The notes below the pieces were generated by a model that was not told where the DNA came from, searched no databases, and saw nothing but the letters and a program-made list of their open reading frames with translations. DNA of 60,751 bases from Rhodanobacteraceae bacterium (GTDB taxonomy: Bacteria; Pseudomonadota; Gammaproteobacteria; Xanthomonadales; Xanthomonadaceae), in contig JACKOX010000018.1 in the NCBI GenBank assembly GCA_024233975.1, positions 1 to 60,751 of the forward strand. Direction: 5' to 3'. The stretch's first letter is position 1, and the number at the start of each line of letters is the position of its first letter. Of this stretch, positions 24,312 through 32,865 are shown one piece after another. A program made the translations under genes and the position numbers.

Positions 24312-25400
24312 TCACTGTTCGAAGCTGTCGCGCCAGATGGCCGAGGCGGCGAAGCCGGCGGCGGTCGCCAGCGCATCATCACCACCGGGCTCTTCACGGA
24401 CGTTGCGGGATTGTTCCAGGTGGATGAAGTCGCGCTCGCGGGTGAGGTCGGCTAGGCCGCCGCGTTGGGCGTTCTTGGTGCCGCAGAGGTGTTCGCGGAC
24501 GCGGTCGCCGCGCGGTCCTGTGTAGTCGACGCAGGTGGTCAGGGTGGCGGGATCGAAGCCGAGCGCTTCCAGTCCGGCGGCGTAGCGGTCGTGCAGGGCG
24601 GTGGCCGGCCAGTCGCTGGCGGGCGCGACGTTGCCTTTCTTGCCGGGTGAGGCGCTGATGCCGGCGGCGCTCATGCCGTGGATCTGCAGGGTGATCGCCG
24701 TCGGCCAGGCGCTCCAGGCGCCGCGATGCAGGGCGTGAAACAGCGACTGCTGCGTGTGCGCGGCGTCCGATTCGCGGTAGACGCCGTCGCACTGGTCGGT
24801 GCTGCCCTGGAACGCTGCTGGCGCGATGTCGGCCAGATGGCAACGATGCTGTGGCGCAATCACCAGCATCGTCACCGCCGGCTGCCCGGTGAACACGGCC
24901 ACGCCCTGCGCAGCAATGCGGTACTCGGTGGCGGCATGCGGCACGCCCAGGATCACCGGTCGTGTTCCGATGGTGCGACGCAGCGCCAGCAGCGGCAGGC
25001 CGCGCGTGGTCATGGCGTCGAAGCCGTCGGGTGGGTACCAGACGTCAATGTCCTCGTTGCCATTCGGGGTCGCCAGCGAAAGCAGGCAGTGGTCGAGGCC
25101 CAGCGTCGCGGCCTGCGTTTCCATGGTGCCGATGTCGCCACCAAGGCCGGTCGCGAAGGCAGCGGCCAGCGCATCGACGTCGCCCATCGATGGCATGACG
25201 TAGTCGCCGTGGCTGGCGTCGTCATCGGCCAGCGTGACCGGTGCATTCGACACCAGCGCCAACGCCATGGCGTCCAGCGTGTCCGGGCAGGCGGGCGGAT
25301 CCACCGCCCGGGCCGGCGATAGCGACAGCGCCATCAGGGCGAGAAGGGCGATGGCGTAGTGCCGCACGCCTGCCGATGTGACCTTGAGGTATCGGTGCAT
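24312..25400 (-). CDS. Secreted protein of unknown function with GFE-like C-terminus
   Basis: A 362-residue protein. I start it at the ATG at 25400, which puts the signal peptide (IALLALMALSLSPARA) within the first 35 residues; an earlier in-frame ATG at 25457 would add 19 residues. The mature part contains VPHAATEYRIAAQGVAVF, TLQIHGMSAAG and RERDFIHLEQSRNVRE. This is faintly reminiscent of amidohydrolases that use His/Glu zinc ligands, such as the N-formylglutamate amidohydrolase or poly-gamma-glutamate hydrolase folds, but I would not assign it. Six cysteines are paired in sequence. It ends AIWRDSFEQ, similar to the end of the beta-helix protein at 51874-53661. It is divergent from the deo operon. 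Confidence 0.7.
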   Translation of the reverse strand: MHRYLKVTSAGVRHYAIALLALMALSLSPARAVDPPACPDTLDAMALALVSNAPVTLADDDASHGDYVMPSMGDVDALAAAFATGLGGDIGTMETQAATLGLDHCLLSLATPNGNEDIDVWYPPDGFDAMTTRGLPLLALRRTIGTRPVILGVPHAATEYRIAAQGVAVFTGQPAVTMLVIAPQHRCHLADIAPAAFQGSTDQCDGVYRESDAAHTQQSLFHALHRGAWSAWPTAITLQIHGMSAAGISASPGKKGNVAPASDWPATALHDRYAAGLEALGFDPATLTTCVDYTGPRGDRVREHLCGTKNAQRGGLADLTRERDFIHLEQSRNVREEPGGDDALATAAGFAASAIWRDSFEQ

Positions 25401-25597
25401 GGGGTTTTTCCGGTGGTCCTGATCGGGGAATACGGAAAAAGCGGCGGTGTCGGACAACGGTCAGGCGGGAATTCGGCGGCGATTGGCGCCAAATATCGGT
25501 GACGAAGGCCGTCGCGACCTTTCGCCGCGAACTTGATCCGTGTCAGAAGAGCGCCCGGAGGCTTCGGCTAGGCTGGCCCGGAACCTAGGAGAGCCGG

Positions 25598-26359
25598 ATG
25601 CCGCATTCCCCTTCCGCCACCGACCTGATTCGCCATCTCGACCTGACTTCGCTCGGTGAGGATGACCGACCCGAGGACATCCTGCGACTGTGCGCGAGGG
25701 CCGCGGCAGCGCCATGTCCGCCGGCGGCGCTGTGCGTTTATCCCGAGCACATCGGCACCGCGCGGCGCGAGCTGGACCGGCTGGGGCTGGCGTCGGTTGC
25801 AGTGGCGACCGTGGTCAATTTCCCCGAGGGCGGCGCTGATCCGGCGCGCGCGGCGCGCGAAACCCGCCGGGCGCTGGCGGCCGGCGGCAACGAGATCGAT
25901 GCCGTGCTGCCGTATCGCTCGTTGCTGGCTGGCGATCTGGATACGTTCCGGCGTGTCGCCGATGCCTGTCGCGAGGCCTGCGGGTCGGCGCTGCTGAAGT
26001 GCATCCTCGAAACCGGCGAGCTGGCCGATGCCGCGCGCATCGCCGAAGCCAGCCGCATCGCGCTGGCTGCCGGCGCGGACTTCATCAAGACCTCGACCGG
26101 GAAAGTGCCGGTCAACGCCACGCAGGAAGCCGCCGCCATCATGCTCGACGCGATTGCGGGCTGCGGTCGACCGGCGGGCTTCAAGGCGGCTGGCGGCATC
26201 CGCACGCCGGAGCAGGCGATGGCCTATCGCGAGCAGGTGATCGCCGCACTTGGCGAGGACGCCGCGACGCCGGCGCGTTTCCGAATTGGCGCCAGCGGTT
26301 TGCTGGACGCACTGGTTGCCGAGGCGGGTGGTGTAGCAACGGCGGGTGGTAGCTACTGA
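25598..26359 (+). CDS. deoC: Deoxyribose-phosphate aldolase
   Basis: A 253-residue class I aldolase that splits deoxyribose 5-phosphate into acetaldehyde and glyceraldehyde 3-phosphate. The start has an AGGAGAG ribosome-binding site. The Schiff-base lysine lies in DFIKTSTGKVPVNAT, and the second essential lysine in GFKAAGGIRTPEQA. NEIDAVLPYRSLLAGD and KCILETGEL are also family-typical. It heads a four-gene deoCABD operon, with its TGA overlapping the deoA ATG by one base. The enzyme feeds deoxynucleoside carbon into glycolysis. No obvious DeoR or CytR operator was found in the 197-base divergent gap. Confidence 0.96.
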   Translation: MPHSPSATDLIRHLDLTSLGEDDRPEDILRLCARAAAAPCPPAALCVYPEHIGTARRELDRLGLASVAVATVVNFPEGGADPARAARETRRALAAGGNEIDAVLPYRSLLAGDLDTFRRVADACREACGSALLKCILETGELADAARIAEASRIALAAGADFIKTSTGKVPVNATQEAAAIMLDAIAGCGRPAGFKAAGGIRTPEQAMAYREQVIAALGEDAATPARFRIGASGLLDALVAEAGGVATAGGSY

Positions 26360-27708
26360 TGCGCCTCGACACGCCCGGATTGCTGGCGCGCAAGCGGCGC
26401 GGCGAGGAGCTGGAGGCGGCCGAACTGTCCGCGCTGATGCGTGGCATGGCCTCCGGCGAAGTGCACGATGCGCAGGTTGGCGCTTTCTGCATGGCCGCGG
26501 CGGTTTGCGGCATGAGCGATCGCGAAACGCGCGACCTCACGCTGGCCATGCGCGACAGCGGCACGGTGCTCGAATGGTCGTTCCTTCGCGGTCGTGGTCC
26601 AGTGGTCGACAAGCACAGCACCGGTGGCGTGGGCGATGCCATCAGCCTGGTACTGGCGCCGATGCTGGCGGCCTGCGGCGCCTTCGTGCCGATGCTGTCC
26701 GGGCGCGGTCTGGGCCACACCGGCGGCACGCTGGACAAGCTCGAATGCATCGCCGGCTATCGTGTCGACGTGGATCGCGACACGCTGTATCGCGTGGTCG
26801 CCGAAACCGGGTTGGCCATCGTCGGTGCCGGCGCCGATCTGGCGCCAGCGGATCGCCGGCTGTACGCGATCCGCGATGTCACCGCGACGGTGGATTCGCT
26901 GCCGCTGATCGTGGCGTCGATCCTGTCGAAAAAGCTCGCCGCCGGTGCGGACCTGCTGGTGATGGACGTCAAGCACGGCTCCGGTGCCACGCTGTCCGAC
27001 AGCACCGAGGCGCGGCGGCTGGCCGAACGCCTGCAGCGCATCGCCAGCGCCGCCGGACTGCCTTGCCACGCGCTGCTCACCGACATGGACCAGCCACTGG
27101 CGCCGATGATCGGCAACGCGCTGGAACTGCTGCTGTGCCTGGACTACCTGCAGGGCGACGCCCGGCCGGCGCGCTTCCATAGCGTCTGCATGGCGCTGGG
27201 CGAGACGGCACTGTGCGCGGCGGGTCTCGCGCGGGACAACGAGGAAGCCTCGGCGATGCTGCTGGCGGCTCGATCCAGCGGGCGCGCAGCGGAGCGTTTC
27301 GCCGCGATGGTGCGTGCGCTGGGTGGTCCTGGTGATGTCTTCAGCTGGGCCAGTGCGGCGGACCTGTCCGCGCCCTGCCAGCAGCCGCTGCAGGCCGCGC
27401 GCGATGGTTGGGTGCGCCGTGTGGATGCGCGCGTGCTGGGGCAGGCTGCAGTGCGCCTTGGCGCGGGACGTCAGCGACCGGACGATTGCATCGATCCGCG
27501 CGTGGGTTTTGGTGAGGTCGTCGAAGTGGGAACGCGCGTCCTGCGTGGTGATCCGCTGCTGCAGATCCATGCGGCCCGGCGCGAGGACGTGCTTGCCGTG
27601 GAAGCGATGCTGCGCGACGCCATCGAGATCGGCGAACAGGCGCCGGTGGCGCGACCATTGGTGGTGCGTGCCGATACCGCGCCCATCATCTGCGGAAAGG
27701 TGGCCTGA
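26359..27708 (+). CDS. deoA: Thymidine phosphorylase
   Basis: A 449-residue pyrimidine-nucleoside phosphorylase that converts thymidine and phosphate to thymine and deoxyribose 1-phosphate. The family signature VVDKHSTGGVGDAISLVL is complete, followed by SGRGLGHTGGTLDKLE and SKKLAAGADLLVMDVKHGSG, which contribute to the phosphate and base sites. It is about the length of E. coli DeoA (440). It is coupled to deoC by a one-base TGATG overlap and lies three bases before deoB. Its product is the substrate for DeoB next door. Confidence 0.96.
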   Translation: MRLDTPGLLARKRRGEELEAAELSALMRGMASGEVHDAQVGAFCMAAAVCGMSDRETRDLTLAMRDSGTVLEWSFLRGRGPVVDKHSTGGVGDAISLVLAPMLAACGAFVPMLSGRGLGHTGGTLDKLECIAGYRVDVDRDTLYRVVAETGLAIVGAGADLAPADRRLYAIRDVTATVDSLPLIVASILSKKLAAGADLLVMDVKHGSGATLSDSTEARRLAERLQRIASAAGLPCHALLTDMDQPLAPMIGNALELLLCLDYLQGDARPARFHSVCMALGETALCAAGLARDNEEASAMLLAARSSGRAAERFAAMVRALGGPGDVFSWASAADLSAPCQQPLQAARDGWVRRVDARVLGQAAVRLGAGRQRPDDCIDPRVGFGEVVEVGTRVLRGDPLLQIHAARREDVLAVEAMLRDAIEIGEQAPVARPLVVRADTAPIICGKVA

Positions 27709-27711
27709 CCC

Positions 27712-28926
27712 ATGGCCCGCGCGGTGCTGCTGGTGATGGATTCGCTGGGCGTCGGTGCGGCGCCGGATGCCGCTGGTTTCGGCGACGCGGGCGCCGACAC
27801 GCTGGGTCATATCGCCGATTATTGCGCGCGTCCGCTGGAGCAGGGCGGACGGGGTCGCGCGCTGGAGGTTCCGGTGCTTCGCGATCTGGGTCTGGCCGAA
27901 GCCGCGGCACTGGCGCGAGGTGGCGCGCTGGCCGGCATCGCGTCGAACCCGGCGCCGAATGCGGTCTGGGGCTGTGCGCGCGAGCAGTCCACGGGAAAGG
28001 ACACGGTGTCCGGCCATTGGGAACTCTGCGGATTGCCGGTGGACTTCGACTGGGGCTATTTCAGCGAGCCGTGCGACAGCCTGCCGGCGTCGCTGGTTCG
28101 CGATATCGCCGCGGCTGCCGGCTGCGAGGACGTGCTGGGCAATTGCCATGCCTCCGGCACCGAGATCATCCGACGGCTGGGCGCTGCGCATTTCGCCAGC
28201 GGCTGGCCGATCGTCTACACCTCCGCCGACTCGGTGGTGCAGATCGCCGCCCACGAAAAATGCTTCGGGCTGGAACGCCTCTACGCGCTGTGCGAGGCGA
28301 CGCGAGGGCTGGTGGACGAATACCGCATCGGCCGCGTCATCGCGCGTCCGTTCGTTGGCTGCCACGCCGGCGAATTCCAGCGCACCGCCAACCGGCGCGA
28401 CTGGGCCACGCCGCCGACGGGGCCAACGCTGCTGGACGCCATCCGCGAGCACGGCGGTAGCGTTGTCGGCGTGGGCAAGATTGGCGACATCTTTGCGATG
28501 CAAGGCATTGACCGTCGGGTGAAGGCATCCGGGCTGCAGGGCCTGATGGATGCCACCCGCGATGAGCTGGCAAGTCTGCCGGATGGCGGACTGGTGTTCA
28601 CCAACCTGGTGGATTTCGACCAGGAGTACGGACATCGCCGCGACGTCGCCGGCTACGCCGCCGAGCTGGAGGGATTCGACGCCATCCTCGGCGGTTTCAT
28701 CGAGTCGCTGGCCGATGACGACCTGCTGCTGCTCACCGCCGACCACGGCAACGATCCCACTTTCCGGGGCAGCGACCACACGCGTGAATACGTGCCGGTG
28801 CTGGCGTGGTCGCGGAGCCTGCCGGCGCGCGCCATCGGCATCCGCGACGGCATGGCCGATGTCGGCCAGAGCATCGCGCGCTGGTTCGGCATTCCTCCGC
28901 TGCAGAAGGGCGAGGCCTTCATCTGA
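27712..28926 (+). CDS. deoB: Phosphopentomutase
   Basis: A 404-residue alkaline-phosphatase-fold mutase that interconverts ribose or deoxyribose 1- and 5-phosphates. Metal-binding motifs are LLVMDSLGVGAAPDAAGFGD at the N-terminus and LLTADHGNDPTFRGSDHTRE near the C-terminus. The threonine that carries the phosphate is in STGKDTVSGHWEL. The middle cap domain (ELCGLPVDFDWGYF, CHASGTEII, YTSADSVVQIAAHE) is standard. It sits between deoA and deoD and links both phosphorylases to the aldolase DeoC. Confidence 0.96.
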   Translation: MARAVLLVMDSLGVGAAPDAAGFGDAGADTLGHIADYCARPLEQGGRGRALEVPVLRDLGLAEAAALARGGALAGIASNPAPNAVWGCAREQSTGKDTVSGHWELCGLPVDFDWGYFSEPCDSLPASLVRDIAAAAGCEDVLGNCHASGTEIIRRLGAAHFASGWPIVYTSADSVVQIAAHEKCFGLERLYALCEATRGLVDEYRIGRVIARPFVGCHAGEFQRTANRRDWATPPTGPTLLDAIREHGGSVVGVGKIGDIFAMQGIDRRVKASGLQGLMDATRDELASLPDGGLVFTNLVDFDQEYGHRRDVAGYAAELEGFDAILGGFIESLADDDLLLLTADHGNDPTFRGSDHTREYVPVLAWSRSLPARAIGIRDGMADVGQSIARWFGIPPLQKGEAFI

Positions 28927-28927
28927 C

Positions 28928-29641
28928 ATGGGTACGCCACATATCGAAGCCCGACAGGGCGATTTCGCCGAGCTGGTCCTGCTGCCGGGTGATCCGCTGC
29001 GGGCCAAGCACATCGCCAGCACCTTCCTCGACGCGGTCCAGCCGGTCACCGCCGTTCGCAACATGCTGGGCTACACCGGCAGCTGGCGCGGGACGCCGGT
29101 GTCGGTGATGGGCACCGGAATGGGTATTCCGTCGGCCTCGATCTACGCCACCGAACTGGTTCGCCATTACGGCGTGCGGCGATTGGTACGTGTCGGCACC
29201 TGCGGCGCGGTGCATGACGACATCGCGCTGGGTGACCTGATCCTGGCCATGGGCGCCTGCACGGATTCGGGCGTCAATCGGCAGCGCTTCAACGGCATGG
29301 ATTTCGCCGCCATCGCCAGTTTCGACCTGCTGCAACCGGTGGCGGCGCAGGCGCGACGCACGTCGACGCCGCTGCGCATCGGCAACGTGTTCTCCACCGA
29401 TCTTTTCTACGGCCCCGATCCGGCACTGCCGCGTCGCCTGTCGGCCATGTCGATACTCGGCATCGACATGGAAGCGGCCGGGCTATACGGCGTTGCCGCC
29501 GAGCACGGCGTGCAGGCATTGACCGTTCTCACCGTCACCGACCACCTGTTGCGCGACGAACACGCCAGCGCCAGCGCGCGCACCACTGGCGTCGATGCGA
29601 TGACCCGCCTCGTGCTGGATGCGCTGGTCGCTGCGGATTAG
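28928..29641 (+). CDS. deoD: Purine nucleoside phosphorylase (hexameric DeoD type)
   Basis: A 237-residue phosphorylase that releases purine bases from (deoxy)ribonucleosides. The ATG at 28928 follows the deoB stop by one base. Key segments are TPHIEARQGDFAELVLLPGD, GTGMGIPSASIYATELVRHY, RVGTCGAVHDDIALGD and GIDMEAAGLYGVAAEHG. The catalytic Asp of the family lies in VTDHLLRDEHASA. It closes the operon, giving a complete path from deoxynucleosides to central metabolism. A promoter for dedD lies just downstream. Confidence 0.96.
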   Translation: MGTPHIEARQGDFAELVLLPGDPLRAKHIASTFLDAVQPVTAVRNMLGYTGSWRGTPVSVMGTGMGIPSASIYATELVRHYGVRRLVRVGTCGAVHDDIALGDLILAMGACTDSGVNRQRFNGMDFAAIASFDLLQPVAAQARRTSTPLRIGNVFSTDLFYGPDPALPRRLSAMSILGIDMEAAGLYGVAAEHGVQALTVLTVTDHLLRDEHASASARTTGVDAMTRLVLDALVAAD

Positions 29642-29719
29642 CGGCATCCGGGCCGCGCACCCTGAATGCGGGATGTCGCCGCCGGCATGGTGGCGGCGCG
29701 GTGGATCGGAGCGGCCCGC

Positions 29720-29725
29720 TATAAT
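29720..29725 (+). promoter_or_regulatory. -10 box of the dedD-cvpA-purF promoter
   Basis: A perfect TATAAT lies 33 bases before the dedD ATG, in the 117-base gap after deoD. The -35 region is poor. No PurR-type palindrome was recognised. Confidence 0.5.
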
Positions 29726-29758
29726 CGGCGCTCACTCGAACCTCCGGCGGTACTGCGA

Positions 29759-30691
29759 ATGGAGTCTGGCCTGAAACAGCGTCTGATCGGCGCCGCCGTT
29801 CTGGTGGCGCTGGCGGTGATCTTCCTGCCCATGCTGCTGGACTCGCCCGCGCCGCAGCGCGGTGCTGAGGACGTGCGTCTGGACCTGCCCGCGCCGCCAT
29901 CCGCCGATTTCGAAACCCGCGAATTGCCGCTGACCGTTCCGCCCGCACCGGCCACCACGGATGCCGGGGAGCCGGTGGTGACGCGGGACGAGATTGCTAC
30001 CGTCGATACCGCGGATCAAGCCGAGGCCGCGCCCGCTGAAACACCGGCAGCGGCGGATGACGCCGCGACGACGCCGACAGTCGCGGTGACCGAAGCGGAC
30101 CCGCCGGAAGAGCCCAAGCCCGCCGAGGACAAGCCTGCGGAAACGAGGCCCGCCGCCACCTCTCCGGCGCCGCCGCCACCGCGACCGGCTGACACAAACG
30201 GTCGCTACGTGGTGCGCATCGGCAGCTTCGCCAACCTCGACAGCGCACGAGCCCTGGCCGGCAAGCTGGACGCCGCTGGTCTCAAGACACGGCAGGAAAG
30301 CATCCAGATCGACGGCAAGCCGGCGTTGCGCCTGGATGTCGGCCCCTATGCCGGCCCTGCCGACGCCAACCTCGCGCGGCTCGCTGCACAGCGCGTCGAG
30401 CCGACGCTGAAGCCGCAGGTCATCGAGCTGGAAGCCGCCACGCCGGCGGTCGTGGGTAGCGGCTATGCAGTGCAGGTCGGTGCCTTCAGCAAGCAGGAAG
30501 ACGCCAACGTGCTGCGCGAGCGCCTGCGCAATGGCGGCTTCAACGCCTTCATCGCCGCGGCCGACACCGATGCCGGCCGCCTTTACCGGGTGCGCGTCGG
30601 ACCGGAGCTGGAGCGCTCGAGGGCGGAAACGCTGGCGAAGCAGCTCAAGGACAAGTTCCGCCTGAGCGGCATGATCGTCAACCACCCGTGA
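29759..30691 (+). CDS. dedD: DedD-like cell-division protein with two SPOR domains
   Basis: A 310-residue inner-membrane protein. I start at the ATG at 29759, which puts the membrane helix (LIGAAVLVALAVIFLPMLLD) at the N-terminus as in DedD. A Pro/Ala/Glu-rich linker of about 130 residues crosses the periplasm. Two SPOR domains follow: NGRYVVRIGSFANLDSARAL at about 145-220 and SGYAVQVGAFSKQEDANVL at about 235-310. E. coli DedD has only one. SPOR domains bind denuded glycan strands at the division septum. The gene is followed by cvpA and purF in the conserved order. Confidence 0.9.
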   Translation: MESGLKQRLIGAAVLVALAVIFLPMLLDSPAPQRGAEDVRLDLPAPPSADFETRELPLTVPPAPATTDAGEPVVTRDEIATVDTADQAEAAPAETPAAADDAATTPTVAVTEADPPEEPKPAEDKPAETRPAATSPAPPPPRPADTNGRYVVRIGSFANLDSARALAGKLDAAGLKTRQESIQIDGKPALRLDVGPYAGPADANLARLAAQRVEPTLKPQVIELEAATPAVVGSGYAVQVGAFSKQEDANVLRERLRNGGFNAFIAAADTDAGRLYRVRVGPELERSRAETLAKQLKDKFRLSGMIVNHP

Positions 30692-30719
30692 TGCCGGATT
30701 TGTTGCCGGGCCGGACCGC

Positions 30720-31355
30720 ATGCTGACCTGGCTCGACATCACCCTGCTGGTCATCCTCGGCCTGTCCACGCTGGTCGGGCTATGGCGCGGCTTCCTGGTC
30801 GAAGTGTCCTCGATCGTGGTGTGGGTCGCCGCTTTCTGGCTGGCCTTCACCTATGGCGAGCAGCTGGCGCCGCTGTTCGAAGGCCATGTCGAGGCGCCGT
30901 CCGCACGGCTGATGCTGGGTTACGCGCTGCTGTTCGTGCTGGCGCTGATCGTCGGTGGCCTGACCACCTGGCTGCTCGGCAAGCTGGTCAAGTCGACCGG
31001 CCTGAGCGGTACGGATCGGCTGCTTGGCATGCTGTTCGGTATCGCCCGCGGCGCGCTGCTGGGCTGTGTGCTGGTGTTGCTGTTCGGCTTCACGCCGATG
31101 CCGGGTGACGACTGGTGGCGGCAGTCGCGGCTGCTGCCGTACTACGAAAGCGGTGCGGAATGGATGCGCGGCTGGCTGCCGGAGCAGGTGGCCAAACACG
31201 TGGATTTCTCGCCCGCGGACTACCTGCCGTCGGAATTGAGCGACGGACTGCTGGCCCCGATGGGCGACAGGCCCCAAAATACGCCCCTGGAATCCGGCGA
31301 CGATGCCGGATCGGAAGCCCGCGACGACACCGGAAGCCCGGACGACGCGGACTGA
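30720..31355 (+). CDS. cvpA: CvpA-family membrane protein
   Basis: A 211-residue protein with four predicted membrane helices (ITLLVILGLSTLVGLWRGF, SIVVWVAAFWLAFTYG, LMLGYALLFVLALIVGGL and a fourth near IARGALLGCVLVLLFGF). An acidic C-terminal tail follows (GDDAGSEARDDTGSPDDAD). CvpA was named for colicin V production in E. coli and is linked to envelope robustness; its molecular role is not established. It lies 28 bases after dedD and 26 before purF, the standard arrangement. Confidence 0.93.
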   Translation: MLTWLDITLLVILGLSTLVGLWRGFLVEVSSIVVWVAAFWLAFTYGEQLAPLFEGHVEAPSARLMLGYALLFVLALIVGGLTTWLLGKLVKSTGLSGTDRLLGMLFGIARGALLGCVLVLLFGFTPMPGDDWWRQSRLLPYYESGAEWMRGWLPEQVAKHVDFSPADYLPSELSDGLLAPMGDRPQNTPLESGDDAGSEARDDTGSPDDAD

Positions 31356-31381
31356 ACGGCAGCATCCACGAGGTTCACCCC

Positions 31382-32854
31382 ATGTGCGGCATCATCGGTA
31401 TCGTCGGTTTCAGCGAAGTGGCCGGCTCCCTCTATGACGGCCTGCAGGTGCTGCAGCACCGTGGCCAGGATGCCGCCGGCATCGCCACCATCGACGGCAG
31501 CCGCATCCACCTGCAGCGCGGGCAGGGGCTGGTCAAGGATGTATTCGACGAGGACAACATGCGCCGCCTGCGCGGTCGCGTCGGTATCGGCCATTGCCGC
31601 TACCCGACCGCCGGCACCGATGGTGGCGACGAGGCGCAGCCGTTCTACGTCAATTCGCCCTACGGCATCGCTCTGGGCCACAACGGCAACCTGATCAACA
31701 CCGAGGCGCTGCGCAACGAGGTCTTCGAGCAGGATCGCCGCAACATCAATACCGAGTCGGATTCGGAAGTCCTGCTCAACGTCTTCGCGCATCACCTGGA
31801 CCAGGAAAACTCGCTGGACCCGGCCGCGGTGTTCCGCGCCGTCGAAGGCGTGTACCGACGCTGTCGCGGTGGTTTCGCGACGGTGGCGACGGTGCTGGGA
31901 CTGGGTCTGGTGGCGTTCCGCGACCCGCACGGCATCCGTCCGCTGGTGCTGGGCAAGCGTGATCGACCCGAGGGCACGGAATACGCCGTGGCCTCGGAGA
32001 GCGCGGCGCTGGACCTGCTCGGCTTCGAGCTGATGCGCGATGTGGCGCCGGGCGAGGCGCTGGTGATCACCAGTCGCGGCGACCTGCACCAGCAGCAGTG
32101 CGCCGCGCCGGCGACGCATGCGCCGTGCATCTTCGAATACGTCTACTTCGCGCGACCGGATTCGATGATCGAGGGCGTGTCCGTGCACAAGGCGCGCATG
32201 CGCATGGGCGTGAAGCTGGCCGAGAAGATCCGTCGACTGCGTCCCGACCACGACATCGACACGGTGATCCCGATTCCCGACACCTCGCGCACGTCGGCTG
32301 CCGAATTGGCGCTGGCGCTGGGCGTGAAGTACCGCGAAGGCTTCATCAAGAACCGCTACATCGGTCGCACCTTCATCATGCCGGGGCAGAGCGAGCGGGT
32401 GAAATCGGTGCGCCGCAAGCTCAACGCCATCCCGCTGGAATTCAAGAACCGCGTGGTGCTGCTGGTCGACGACAGCATCGTGCGCGGCACCACCTCGCGA
32501 CAGATCGTGCAGATGGCCCGCGAGGCCGGCGCGCGCAAGGTCTACTTCGCCTCCGCCGCGCCGCCGGTGCGCTATCCGAACGTCTACGGCATCGACATGC
32601 CGGCCGCCGAGGAACTGGTCGCGCACGGTCGCAGCGAGGCCGAAGTGCAGGCCATGCTCGGCTGTGACTGGCTGGTCTATCAGGACCTAGAAGACCTCGA
32701 AGCGGCGACGCGCGGTAGGCAGGAACGCCTTCCGGTATTCGATTCGTCGTGCTTCTCCGGCGAGTACGTGACCGGCCTCGACGATGGCTATCTGGAGCGC
32801 CTCAGCCACGGCCGCAGCGACGACGCCAAGCAGCAGCGACGCTTGGCGGGTTAA
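31382..32854 (+). CDS. purF: Amidophosphoribosyltransferase
   Basis: A 490-residue enzyme that makes phosphoribosylamine from PRPP and glutamine, the first step of purine synthesis. The ATG at 31382 gives MCGIIGIVG, so Cys2 becomes the N-terminal nucleophile once Met is removed. There is no propeptide. The glutaminase domain shows QHRGQDAAGIATI and GHNGNLINT. The PRPP loop VLLVDDSIVRGTTSRQIV lies in the C-terminal domain. The upstream in-frame extension overlaps cvpA and is not coding. It completes dedD-cvpA-purF. No PurR operator was seen. Confidence 0.96.
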   Translation: MCGIIGIVGFSEVAGSLYDGLQVLQHRGQDAAGIATIDGSRIHLQRGQGLVKDVFDEDNMRRLRGRVGIGHCRYPTAGTDGGDEAQPFYVNSPYGIALGHNGNLINTEALRNEVFEQDRRNINTESDSEVLLNVFAHHLDQENSLDPAAVFRAVEGVYRRCRGGFATVATVLGLGLVAFRDPHGIRPLVLGKRDRPEGTEYAVASESAALDLLGFELMRDVAPGEALVITSRGDLHQQQCAAPATHAPCIFEYVYFARPDSMIEGVSVHKARMRMGVKLAEKIRRLRPDHDIDTVIPIPDTSRTSAAELALALGVKYREGFIKNRYIGRTFIMPGQSERVKSVRRKLNAIPLEFKNRVVLLVDDSIVRGTTSRQIVQMAREAGARKVYFASAAPPVRYPNVYGIDMPAAEELVAHGRSEAEVQAMLGCDWLVYQDLEDLEAATRGRQERLPVFDSSCFSGEYVTGLDDGYLERLSHGRSDDAKQQRRLAG

Positions 32855-32865
32855 GGTTCGGGTTC

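Noticed and set aside
26353..29064. A 903-codon open frame antisense to the deo genes
   Set aside because: It is a shadow of GC-rich codon bias. The opposite strand encodes intact deoC/A/B/D with all active-site motifs, and the antisense product is His/Arg/Gln-rich without domains.
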